This document shows positions 17,859-25,930 of a stretch of 64,000 nucleotides of DNA, piece by piece. This DNA is from a bacterium (lineage in GTDB: Bacteria > Desulfobacterota > DSWW01). Below the pieces are notes generated by a model. It saw nothing but the letters and a program-made list of their open reading frames with translations, was not told the DNA's origin and made no database searches. The DNA lies in the NCBI GenBank assembly GCA_028277985.1, contig JANQFG010000171.1, positions 33,317 through 97,316 of the forward strand, given 5' to 3'. The position numbers and the translations under genes were made by a program. Within the stretch, counting starts at the first letter, position 1, and every line of letters begins with the position of its first letter.

Positions 17859-18184
17859 GTACTTGGACTTCCTCTCTTAAGAGTAACTGTAATACATGAA
17901 TTCAATCCAGCCGCGACTTCTCCAATAAGTGATATTTTCCCCTCAGCATTGACAGTCAGCGAGAAGGTTGCCTGGTCAACATAAAACTCGCCAGATCTTT
18001 CAGGCCATGCGCCAACGATATTTGATAGCATTGTTACGAAATCCCCAAGATTCTTCTCTAACTGATCATAGCCGACTTGCGAATACTTGCTAATAAGAGC
18101 AGTTGGTGCTGGAAACATTGTTTCTACATCTCTTTGCTGTTGACTGGTGACAATTGAAAATTGCTTTTTTGTGCTTTTTGGCAT
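17855..18184 (-). CDS. small beta-rich domain protein, possibly Pepco/trypco-like
   Basis: 109 residues. The N-terminal half is helical (YDQLEKNLGDFVTMLSNI). The C-terminal half predicts as beta strands: ATFSLTVNAEGKISLIGEVA, then CITVTLKRG. This layout, a predicted strand with G-K-I/V-S-L followed by ITVTLKR, resembles the small peptidase-coupled or trypsin-co-occurring domains described in NTPase-centred conflict systems. The resemblance was judged by eye only. The gene overlaps the metallopeptidase start and sits 13 bp after the membrane protein gene. Translation coupling argues for a joint function. Confidence 0.5.
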   Translation of the reverse strand: MPKSTKKQFSIVTSQQQRDVETMFPAPTALISKYSQVGYDQLEKNLGDFVTMLSNIVGAWPERSGEFYVDQATFSLTVNAEGKISLIGEVAAGLNSCITVTLKRGSPST

Positions 18185-18197
18185 AGTTCCTCCAAAT

Positions 18198-19112
18198 CTA
18201 GTTAGTCTTAGTTCGTAGTCTCTCTGCGAACAATTTCTGCATCATTCGGTTGATATGTTCATATAGTTTCTTGTACTTTATTCTGCAGTACTGTTCGAAA
18301 CCTGTTTCATCTCCGTAAAACGCATTGTTTTTATTTGTTTTCATATCATGTCTTTCTTTTTGCTGTTGGGCTACTTGTTTCAACAAATCAGATTTCTCCG
18401 CATCATCACAACCGCACCCCTTTAAATAATCGAGCCAAGTTCTGTGGACAACCAATGCTTTCTTCTTCCTACCGAAGAATGTGTGCCGTTTCTCTTCTAT
18501 ATAAGCGATTGAGTCAAACGGATGGCTTGGGTCAATGGGCCATTTATGAGCCATATTCATATTGCGTTCTTGTAAACGATTTAGTCGCTTCACACCAAGC
18601 AGCAGGGTGAGCAGAAGGAGGAGAGTCCCACCAGGGACAATCAGCATATGCATTAGCGCAGTCTTGAGAATAACATCCGAGTGCCATGATGCTATATCGG
18701 GCGTTTCGTAAGGAAAGACGGGACCCAGCACTAAGAAAAGGACGCAGACGATCGCACCCCCTACGCTGATAATCCCAATCCATCGCTTACCTTTCAGAGA
18801 AATGTAGAGGCCGCCCGCTAGAAGCATGAAACCGATCCACAACCAGGGAGGCATCCACAACCAGTGGCCAGCTAGTTTCGATACATGCGTCGCCATGCCA
18901 GCCATCCCCACCGCGCATAGAGCGAAGAACACGAACGTCCTATACCTGAGCTTAGTCGCTGCTGATGCCGCCTGAAGACTTATGATCAGCGCGAGATAAC
19001 AAAAGAAGCTGACCAAGATGTTGTTGGCGGCAACACCAGGAGCCACACCCAAGGTGCCAACGAACATAAAGAGGACCGCACTCAACAGGAAAGAAGATAG
19101 CTTTGTTCGCAC
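18198..19112 (-). CDS. polytopic membrane protein with cytoplasmic tail
   Basis: 304 residues. Six hydrophobic segments are visible (about 7-30, 33-50, 58-74, 86-105, 110-130, 150-172). A charged cytoplasmic C-terminal tail of about 130 residues includes LDYLKGCGCDDAEKSDLLKQ and ends AERLRTKTN. No transporter or enzyme motif was recognised. It is the first gene of the three-gene minus-strand module with the small beta-rich protein and the HExxH protein. A membrane effector or sensor role is possible but unproven. Confidence 0.55.
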   Translation of the reverse strand: MRTKLSSFLLSAVLFMFVGTLGVAPGVAANNILVSFFCYLALIISLQAASAATKLRYRTFVFFALCAVGMAGMATHVSKLAGHWLWMPPWLWIGFMLLAGGLYISLKGKRWIGIISVGGAIVCVLFLVLGPVFPYETPDIASWHSDVILKTALMHMLIVPGGTLLLLLTLLLGVKRLNRLQERNMNMAHKWPIDPSHPFDSIAYIEEKRHTFFGRKKKALVVHRTWLDYLKGCGCDDAEKSDLLKQVAQQQKERHDMKTNKNNAFYGDETGFEQYCRIKYKKLYEHINRMMQKLFAERLRTKTN

Positions 19113-19812
19113 ATCTGCCTCCGATTTCGAGCGGGGACACGGATACGAGAGCCGATAATCGGTTTCTCTCCATCCGGATGAGCTGTCACGACAATCGTTG
19201 ACCGATCAAATGTACGATATGGAGCCTTGGACCATGCAGGGCCCCATCCATTGAGAGCATATGCCCGAAGGATGATGTAAGAACGATCTCGGATGGCAAG
19301 GAAAACGACGTTTACAGAGTCACAAACTAATCTATGGTCCTAGATTTCCCCATGTCAAGAAGAAAAAACTGCGCGAAAGGCCCACCAGAAAAGCCATCCA
19401 GAGTGGAGAGTCTCCCTATAGTGGGTGGCCTACCCGACAGTGTTTGATGATCTTCGAGTTTGTAACGACCTGAATTTAAAGGAAAAAGTGTAGCGGAGGT
19501 ATAGGGATTCGAACCTTTGGCCTTATAGAAAAAGTTCAACGAAATATAATGGTTAGTTCGCGCTGGAACCGTGCTGACACCAGAATGACACTGACCTGGC
19601 ATGCAACCCCCGATTTACCTACTCTCTGCTCCTCTTGAGAACGGGGGTTACAACTTGTGACGGAAAGCGCTGCAAAGAGAGCTCAGAAAGCCGCCTTTCT
19701 CCGCTTGCCACTTCACCGGGATTCTCTTATTCGACAGAAGACCCTAGAATCGCTCAATTTCTTTCAAAACAGTTGTACACTATAGGGGTATCCATGGAAG
19801 GAATAGCTCCTT
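19113..19812. other. gene-free region with decayed att-like copy
   Basis: About 700 bp with no convincing gene. At 19491-19515 TAGCGGAGGTATAGGGATTC then GAACC resembles the tRNA-Ser 3' end with a few changes. At 19561-19593 a tandem motif (GCTGGAACC, GCTGACACC, ATGACAC) follows at the usual distance. This marks another probable integration boundary, separating the peptidase module from the next minus-strand gene pair. Confidence 0.45.
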
Positions 19813-20679
19813 TCATGTCAATTGAATAAGACACTCGTCAATAATCTCGCGTGTCAAGAAAGAAGGGATTGATTCTTTATATTCCTGGTTACTCAGGCTT
19901 TTTAACTCCCGAAATTTTACCACCAACGAATTTGTCTGTTCCTGATCAAGTTTAATATAATAAGGGAATGATTCTTCTGGGGTCATTAGCAATCCGGTCT
20001 TGTTCTTTCCATGTATTGGATTATGGATACCTTCAGTAAGTGGCACTATATCCTCCCTTATAGGGTAGAGTCTTACGTATTTGTTTAGTTTAAGCAATTC
20101 TTCTACTATGCCATCTTCGGGGAGATTCCTTGCCAAACTTGTTACAATTGATTCCCTGAATTCATCAAGACGCTGTCTTGTCTTCTGATGGTCCGGATAA
20201 ATATATTCATATTTGGTCTTGCTTCCGCGAGGAAGTAAGTTCTTTCTAAGATTCTCAATTACAACATTCTGAAAATCCGTTATCTCATAGTGAAAGTCTG
20301 GAGTAAGCGTCCAGTTTTCGCACACATCATCTGATTCTTCTGCTTCTTGAACCTGTTTCCCGTGGATTAACCATTTTGATTCATTTATAGAGTTTCTTAG
20401 ACTATCCTCTCTGAGAATATCATGAAGTAATTCTAGGTCTTTGATACTCGAATTCAATTTTGCCGAATAGCGCATATAAAGGATTGTGCAATATGCAAGG
20501 ATCATTACGACAACCATGAATGAATATATCATTATCCACTGCGTCACATTTCCTGGAGATAGGTCATCGGTTTGCCAGTCAGTGAGAAATGCGAGAAAGG
20601 CAACGAGGGCTGTAGCCACCCAGAATTCACGCGTCGTAACAACTTTCCAACCAAGTATTTCTTTGTCATCCTGTGGCAT
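19813..20679 (-). CDS. two-segment membrane protein with cytosolic domain
   Basis: 288 residues. Two membrane segments lie at about 19-33 and 48-68. A soluble domain follows with WTLTPDFHYEITDFQNVVIE, then YEYIYPDHQKTRQRLDEF and a final beta-rich region (YYIKLDQEQTNSLVVKFREL). The layout vaguely recalls phospholipase-D-fold proteins that lack the HKD catalytic motif, but this is weak. Base composition is much more AT-rich than the core genes. It lies 92 bp downstream of the GNAT-like gene on the same strand and probably forms a two-gene module with it. Function unknown. Confidence 0.55.
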   Translation of the reverse strand: MPQDDKEILGWKVVTTREFWVATALVAFLAFLTDWQTDDLSPGNVTQWIMIYSFMVVVMILAYCTILYMRYSAKLNSSIKDLELLHDILREDSLRNSINESKWLIHGKQVQEAEESDDVCENWTLTPDFHYEITDFQNVVIENLRKNLLPRGSKTKYEYIYPDHQKTRQRLDEFRESIVTSLARNLPEDGIVEELLKLNKYVRLYPIREDIVPLTEGIHNPIHGKNKTGLLMTPEESFPYYIKLDQEQTNSLVVKFRELKSLSNQEYKESIPSFLTREIIDECLIQLT

Positions 20680-20771
20680 CGCAATATCTCCTAAGGCTTA
20701 TCCAATAGATATCGCCAGGGAATGCTACTTAGATCTTGCTCTATGATATTTGGTGAATTGAATGCCATACC

Positions 20772-21788
20772 TCAAAAGATCAGGTAGTAGTCCTTCTCGT
20801 ATCTTTCGGGAGCAAATTTTTGGTTATATTTGAACAAAGTCTCAGTTTCTGAACCACCCATATTAACGTATTCATAGCCGGCTCTAAACGCTAGCAAGAA
20901 AGTAGACAGAGCCAAGTACTCCGATAGTCCTTTGTAGAAGTTGCCGCATACATTTACATATTGAGCTACAGCTATATCTGAAATGCGTCCCAAAAAGGAG
21001 AAACCGACCGGTATGTTATTCGCATAGCAAACTAGAGAGAAGTACCTCTCATTATCGATTCTGGTTGAGAACCTTGTAATGATATTTGTGTACGGATCGG
21101 AGTAATATCCACTCTCCTTTGGAAGAATAATACTCCTTTTCGAATATCTCTTAACAAAAGAACTCTTCCATGTTTTTATGACATGTTTTGCATCTCCAGT
21201 ATTCATCGGAGAAAGAGGATGCAGTTTGAATTCGTCAGTATATGACTTCACTCTTGCTATCTTTCCTCTCAGTTTGGCTAGTTTCCGACCTTCTAGGGAG
21301 ATTTCACCCCTTTTGAAATAGTTATTCAAAGTACATATAGGCTGCGGGTAAATGTCATCTGGTAAATGTTCAAGAGATGCTAAATTCCAAACGGGGTCTT
21401 CAAAGCCGCGATACTTCAAGGATATATAATCTTCATGCCTAAGTTTGCACAGAAGTATTGATCGGTTAGTATTAGAACGTAATGAATTGCAGAATGTGGC
21501 GATTGTATCAACAGTGTTTTCACCAATAGGACGGACAATTCTAATAGGATTCTTGGGATTGGAAGAGGAAGTTATCGTAAGCAGAGTTTTTCCATCGAAA
21601 TACTTGTAGGGATTATCTCTAGCCGCCTGACAAATGTAGGCCCAACTATTTCCATAACTAAATGGAGCTATGATAGAGTCCGTTTGAAAGAACTTCTCAT
21701 ATAATCCTTCGTCTGCACTACGCAGAACGCTTACATGCGGTAGTTCTTGAGAAATAGCGTTTTTGCCTATCATGTGCTTTATGTTCAT
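20772..21788 (-). CDS. GNAT/FemAB-like acyltransferase family protein
   Basis: 338 residues, AT-rich. The C-terminal half has the look of an N-acyltransferase fold: SLVCYANNIPVGFSFLGRIS, then YVNVCGNFYKGLSEYLALST, and finally YEYVNMGGSETETLFKYNQK followed by FAPERYEKDYYLI. The last phrase, with N-G-G-S-E and K-F-x-P, resembles lysyltransferase/FemAB and DUF2156-like proteins. The N-terminal half is probably a second, degenerate fold copy, as is usual in that group. The acceptor is unknown. It is paired with the membrane protein at 19813. Confidence 0.5.
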   Translation of the reverse strand: MNIKHMIGKNAISQELPHVSVLRSADEGLYEKFFQTDSIIAPFSYGNSWAYICQAARDNPYKYFDGKTLLTITSSSNPKNPIRIVRPIGENTVDTIATFCNSLRSNTNRSILLCKLRHEDYISLKYRGFEDPVWNLASLEHLPDDIYPQPICTLNNYFKRGEISLEGRKLAKLRGKIARVKSYTDEFKLHPLSPMNTGDAKHVIKTWKSSFVKRYSKRSIILPKESGYYSDPYTNIITRFSTRIDNERYFSLVCYANNIPVGFSFLGRISDIAVAQYVNVCGNFYKGLSEYLALSTFLLAFRAGYEYVNMGGSETETLFKYNQKFAPERYEKDYYLIF

Positions 21789-21840
21789 ATTCTTGTAAAT
21801 GCCAGGTGGGGGGGCACGGGGACGTTGTGGGGCCCGAGAA

Positions 21841-22299
21841 TCAGGTGCCGGTCAGACCACGAAGGACCAGAAGCATTTGGCTGAGAAGCAGCGTCGCTGC
21901 ACCCAGTATCAAAGCATAAGCGATACCTGCATAAGGAAGACTCTCTCGGCCAATGTTTGATTGTAGCAACTTACTACTGCTCCCTAGCGGACCTTCTTGG
22001 GTATCGACATTGGCAAGGTGGCTTTCTATGTCCCTGGTGTACTTGTCATAGAGAAATACGAATCGGGAAAGCCAAAGTGTCATGAAGACTCCTGTCATTA
22101 CCGCCCCTCCTCTGACAAGAACCTCCCAGTCCAAGACATCGAGGTTTGGTTGCTCTTTGATTCTGAGCAGAAAACCCGCAGCTAGCCAAGCTGCAGCTTT
22201 GATCAGGAAACTTCTCGCCCGCAACTCATAGTAACTCAACTCATTGCTGTAGCGCGTGTACTTCTTGAAGACGTCATCATTGTAACTCGATTTATCCAT
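21841..22299 (-). CDS. membrane protein partner of the P-loop GTPase-like gene
   Basis: 152 residues. An N-terminal helical region (SNELSYYELRARSFLIKAAA) is followed by hydrophobic segments at about 33-45, 60-82 and 122-148. The arrangement of a short helix, then paired membrane segments, resembles SLATT-type pore-like proteins in general layout only. Its ATG overlaps the 3' end of the GTPase-like gene by 8 bp, indicating translational coupling. A membrane effector controlled by the GTPase is the natural hypothesis. Confidence 0.5.
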   Translation of the reverse strand: MDKSSYNDDVFKKYTRYSNELSYYELRARSFLIKAAAWLAAGFLLRIKEQPNLDVLDWEVLVRGGAVMTGVFMTLWLSRFVFLYDKYTRDIESHLANVDTQEGPLGSSSKLLQSNIGRESLPYAGIAYALILGAATLLLSQMLLVLRGLTGT

Positions 22300-23263
22300 A
22301 TCGTAGAGTCCCTTCCGTATAGCGATAGAAAAGCAATGCTTGGAAGATCAGTGTGTCGGCCATTGCCGTTCGCGGTGTAAGAGCAAGAGCCGCCAGATCC
22401 TCCTTTGGCAAGAATCCACCTCCATGGCAATAGAAAGGAAACTGCTCATGTGTTGAAGGTTGGCCAAACCCCCAATTCTCTGCCAAATTCGAGATCAATT
22501 TGCAGTATTCGCTTTGCAAGTCCGTGTACCGATTGGGAATCATCGATTCATGGGTCAACCCCCACAGATCTCGTTTGTTGACCAGTGTAATGATCGACGG
22601 AATTCTATGGCGAACCTCACACGACCGAAGGTACCACAACAGGCTTTTGATCTCCTCTCCTCGGCAGTACTCTAGGAACTCGTCCAGATTAGAAGGCACA
22701 GGATCATCCATGCTATCAGGTCTGGCAAATGTTCCTGCGAGTATGTCACTCTCGGTCGCATGGAAACCGTCAGAAACCACGACGCAGACCACCTTGGGAG
22801 GTTCGTCACTCTCGAATTGCCTCTTGATTTCTGCAAGGCCCTCTACACCATGGCTTGTGCTTCCGGGTGCAACAAGTATCGGGCAGTACCTTGAATGAAA
22901 GAGCAGACGGTCATCTTCGATGTCTCGGCTTTGACCAAGCTGAAGGTTGGGATCCCTATTGGCAAGGCGCAACGCAATCCTTGACTTCCCGGTGCCAGAA
23001 GGTCCGATTAGGGCCATCGATCTCTTAGGAACGAGTGCCATCTTTGCCATCCAGCCCCACCAACGCGGATTCTGAATATTCCTCACTGCCAGCAGGAGTC
23101 TCTTCTGCTCCACTGATAATTCCGGCGACGTCCAGTTAGCCTGCAATGGATCTGCCTCCAAGGCGCTTAGCGCGTCGTCCAGGCTCGCCTGCGACACTCG
23201 GCCTACCAAATCCAAGGCTTTTCCGGCCACGTAGGATGCCAGAAAAGTTAAGAACGCCTCCAT
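22292..23263 (-). CDS. P-loop GTPase-like protein
   Basis: 323 residues. The N-terminus (about 1-75) is helical and may contact membrane (FLTFLASYVAGKALDLVG). A Walker A motif GPSGTGKS lies at 87-94, in MALIGPSGTGKSRIALRL. A hydrophobic strand VVCVVVSDGF (158-167) is in the position of the G3 region. NKRD at 229-232 (IITLVNKRDLWG) matches the G4 guanine-specificity motif NKxD. It is therefore probably a GTPase rather than a general ATPase. The overlapping membrane-protein gene downstream suggests a GTPase-gated membrane system; function not established. Confidence 0.65.
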   Translation of the reverse strand: MEAFLTFLASYVAGKALDLVGRVSQASLDDALSALEADPLQANWTSPELSVEQKRLLLAVRNIQNPRWWGWMAKMALVPKRSMALIGPSGTGKSRIALRLANRDPNLQLGQSRDIEDDRLLFHSRYCPILVAPGSTSHGVEGLAEIKRQFESDEPPKVVCVVVSDGFHATESDILAGTFARPDSMDDPVPSNLDEFLEYCRGEEIKSLLWYLRSCEVRHRIPSIITLVNKRDLWGLTHESMIPNRYTDLQSEYCKLISNLAENWGFGQPSTHEQFPFYCHGGGFLPKEDLAALALTPRTAMADTLIFQALLFYRYTEGTLRYG

Positions 23264-23379
23264 TCCTCTCCCCCCTCTACTTGCGGTGATCAGCTATTCG
23301 CTCAAATATGAAGAACGTTCACGATTAGCAGCACATCATCCGTAGAACGGGATTCTTTCATGGGTAAGGGCCCGTGTCA

Positions 23380-23830
23380 AGATCAGAAAAAACTAAACTT
23401 ATCAAATGGTTGGATAAGATGAGGCAGTAAAAGTCCAGAGGGAAAGAGGCCGCCCTTGCTACGAACACATTCAGCTGTGTTGCCTGAGCAGGCTCCCTAT
23501 GCAGGAGCGAGCAGCTGAGAACTGCTTGACAAGAGGCAGCGGTGTCTGTATGGTCCCCGTGCAAATAGGCAGGAGCAGAGGACCAATAGGTGAAAGGGGG
23601 TGAAACCAAGAGAAGAAGGAAGTGAAGCGAAAAGAGTGCTCTGGTATGTCAAGTTAGCTAAGCAAAGTGTGCCCTCAAGGGCCTGAGGCGAAGTGGACCA
23701 CACGGCCTTAAGGCCAGCTAAGTTCCTCAGAAGAGCCTCCCTGGTAAGAAACGCACGGCTTTCAAGCTGCGTTAGACTTCAAGCCGCCGATAGGCGTAAT
23801 TCCGAGAGAAGAGAAGAACTGCTGTTTTGA
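23380..23830 (+). ncRNA. candidate large structured RNA (family not identified; strand uncertain)
   Basis: About 450 bp of gene-free, purine-rich sequence with many short complementary pairs. Clear hairpins are AACACA/TGTGTT (loop TTCAGC, near 23465), AGCAG/CTGCT (near 23508), CCC/GGG with loop TCAA inside a GTGTG/CACAC stem (near 23670-23704), and the palindrome GGCCTTAAGGCC (23704-23715). Unpaired GAAA/GTGAAA-type purine runs lie between. The density of local pairing is typical of large bacterial ncRNAs and group II-like ribozymes, but no domain V or other diagnostic motif was found and no reverse transcriptase is nearby. The primase-like gene starts 115 bp downstream on the plus strand. 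Confidence 0.35.
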
Positions 23831-23944
23831 TTGGCCGTTTTGGTACACGGCGAAGGTGCGCCCGCTCACCGATACGGCGGGTATTCTCGGTTACGATCAA
23901 TAGTAGGCGATTCTTGCAGATCGCCAGATAGGGAGGAGTTTGAG

Positions 23945-24571
23945 ATGAGTAGAGTTAAAGATATTCTGCGTTCCATGAATTACCTGCACCCGAAAGGTGC
24001 AACATTCGAAATCTGCGGCATAAGACCGAAGAAGGCAAAATCGCGTTTGTGGGAAGGGTTCGCGGGCGGCCCGAAGGCAATTGTCGCGGGCTGGTTCAAG
24101 ACGAAGAAGGAAGCCGCAAAGACCGTGGTGAAACTTGATCAAGAAGGATTCGAAGGCATCTATATCAGCCTGAACTCCTGTGACCCTGCACTTCTGGCCC
24201 GAGCAGATCACCGCATGAAGGCGGGTGTTTCAAGGACAAAGGATCACGAGATCAAGAAGATCACAAACTTCCCGATCGACATTGACCCGAGACGGCCAGA
24301 GGGTACAAGTTCAACGAAAAAACAGCACAAGGAGGCGATTGCGCTTGCCAACACAATCAAATCCTACCTTGAAGAACTGGGGTGGCCTGAACCGCTCACC
24401 GGAGACAGCGGGAACGGGGCTCATTTGATCTACAAAGTGAACCTCGAAAACACTCAAGCAAATGTTGACATACTGAAGCAGTGCTTACAGGCGATTTCAA
24501 AGAAGTTCACGACCGAAGAACTGGAGGTCGATGAATCAGTATTTAACCCGGCCAGGCTGTTCACCGACATC
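23945..24571 (+). pseudogene. archaeo-eukaryotic primase-like (PrimPol) gene, truncated by a REP transposon
   Basis: GGAGG precedes the ATG at 23945. About 205 codons of AEP-type sequence remain. The metal-binding D-x-D lies in FPIDIDPRRPEG (D112, D114). GDSGNGAH (153-160) is the second motif, and VDESVFNPARL (196 on) is the region of the third acidic residue. Family members normally continue with further catalytic-fold residues and often a helicase. Here the match stops at NPARLF, where the transposon's inverted end begins (24572); the open frame runs on to 24715 only through transposon sequence. No 3' half was found beyond the transposon. It was probably the replication protein of a mobile element. 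Confidence 0.7.
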
Positions 24572-25761
24572 GGGGTCAGGCTTTCATTTTACACTTTATT
24601 CGAGCCGGGCGTTCTGGTATCTTCGGGAAATGCCACGCTCGCCTCGAATCAACTTTCCGGATGCGGTCTATCACGTGACTTCGCGAGGAAACGGACGGGC
24701 GAGGATTTTCCATGATGATGACGATCGGGACCGTTTCATGCGTCAGCTGGAAGACAACGTCCTGACGCATTCGGTGATGTTGTACGCGTTTGTCCTCATG
24801 GACAACCATTTCCACCTCGTGGCGCGAACGCCACGCGCCAACCTGTCACAGTTCATGCAGCGTTTGAACACGAGCTACGCGCTGTACGCGCGGCACAAGC
24901 ATCGCAGGCCCGGCCATCAGTTCGAGGCGCGGTTCAAGGCCAAACTCGTTCAGGACGATGCCTACCTGCTGGCCGTCACTCGGTACATCCACCTGAACCC
25001 CATCAAGATCAGCGCCTGCCGAGGGTTGAGCGGAGCGGAACGGGCGATGCGGCTGGAATCGTACCCCTGGAGCAGTTACCCCGGGTACGTGGCGAAAGGG
25101 AAGGCCCAGGGGTTCGTCTGTTATGACGTGCTTCGGGAGTACGGCTCGAGCCTTGCCGCAGCGCGGCGGCAGTATCGGGCCTATGTGCGCTCTTGTGTCA
25201 CAGAAGACGACCAGCCGCTCCTCGAGGCGATGCGAGCGAGCCGATATGCCATAGGGGCGGACAACTTTGTCGAGCAGACCAAGAAGAGGCTCGGGAAACT
25301 GCGGACGGGCAGGATCCAGGACAAGGACCTCGCCCTGCCCCGGGTCACATTCGACATAGACGCGATCGACCTCTATGTGGCGGAGCACTATGGGATCGAG
25401 GCAACCCAATTGAAGGAACATGGCCACCGGACGGGCCCGGCCAAATTGGTGGCGGTCGAGTTGGCTTGCCGGCTAACGGGTCTGAGCGGACGCGCCGTGG
25501 GAATGCATTACGGCGGCATAGGTGCATCAGCCGTGAGCAACATCCGGCGGAAGGTCCGCGAAGGGCAGGCCGATCTACTGCCCGTAGTCAACCGGGTGCT
25601 GTGCAGGATTCGGAGAGCGATCTCTGAGAACGCTAAAAGTGTAAAGTGAAAGCCTGACCCCTTGACCCTCCCATCTACTGCCCGTAGTCAACCGGGTGCT
25701 GTGCAGGATTCGGAGAGCGATCTCTGAGAATGCTAAAAGTGTAAAGTGAAAGCCTGACCCC
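24572..25761 (+). mobile_element. REP-type transposon (RAYT) with 27-bp inverted ends
   Basis: The left end (24572-24598) and right end (25635-25661) are inverted repeats matching at about 25 of 27 positions, built on GGGGTCAGGCTTTCA and TTTACACTTT. A second right end, exactly 100 bp further (25735-25761), comes from a tandem duplication. The enclosed gene is a Y1 transposase. The element is inserted in the primase-like gene. Confidence 0.75.
24630..25649 (+). CDS. REP-associated tyrosine transposase (RAYT, Y1 family)
   Basis: 339 residues from the ATG at 24630 (MPRSPRINFPDAVYHVTSRG). The HUH motif is H60-F-H62 in MDNHFHLVARTP. The catalytic tyrosine region is LNTSYALYARHKHR (Y83/Y86), followed by HQFEARFKAK and TRYIHLNPIK, all standard for this family. 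The C-terminus has a DnaA-type helix-turn-helix (LVAVELACRLTGLSGRAVG then YGGIGASAVSNIRRKV). It would nick and join single-stranded DNA at REP-like palindromes. The last 25 codons lie inside the 100-bp unit that is duplicated downstream. The gene appears intact. Confidence 0.88.
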   Translation: MPRSPRINFPDAVYHVTSRGNGRARIFHDDDDRDRFMRQLEDNVLTHSVMLYAFVLMDNHFHLVARTPRANLSQFMQRLNTSYALYARHKHRRPGHQFEARFKAKLVQDDAYLLAVTRYIHLNPIKISACRGLSGAERAMRLESYPWSSYPGYVAKGKAQGFVCYDVLREYGSSLAAARRQYRAYVRSCVTEDDQPLLEAMRASRYAIGADNFVEQTKKRLGKLRTGRIQDKDLALPRVTFDIDAIDLYVAEHYGIEATQLKEHGHRTGPAKLVAVELACRLTGLSGRAVGMHYGGIGASAVSNIRRKVREGQADLLPVVNRVLCRIRRAISENAKSVK

Positions 25762-25768
25762 TTGACCC
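25573..25768. repeat. 100-bp tandem direct duplication at the transposon right end
   Basis: 25573-25668 is repeated at 25673-25768 with a single visible difference (aacgct versus aatgct). The unit covers the last codons of the transposase gene and the right inverted end. The copy near the gene keeps the reading frame; the second is non-coding. Replication slippage or a failed single-strand excision event could produce this. Confidence 0.85.
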
Positions 25769-25930
25769 GTCTGCATTGGCATATCAACAGTATGGAGAAC
25801 ACCTCCTCTCTCCAAGCATGCCACTTCGCTGAAGATTTCCATTGAAAACCAGACTATCTTCATTCTATATTCGATCCGAATCGGTCAACAACTGCTTTGT
25901 TGCATGGTTCGGTGGGCCAAATAGCAGGGC

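Noticed and set aside
23380..23830. Group II intron
   Set aside because: No domain V motif, no 5' GUGYG or 3' AY signature in the right place and no reverse transcriptase or maturase gene; kept only as an unidentified structured RNA.
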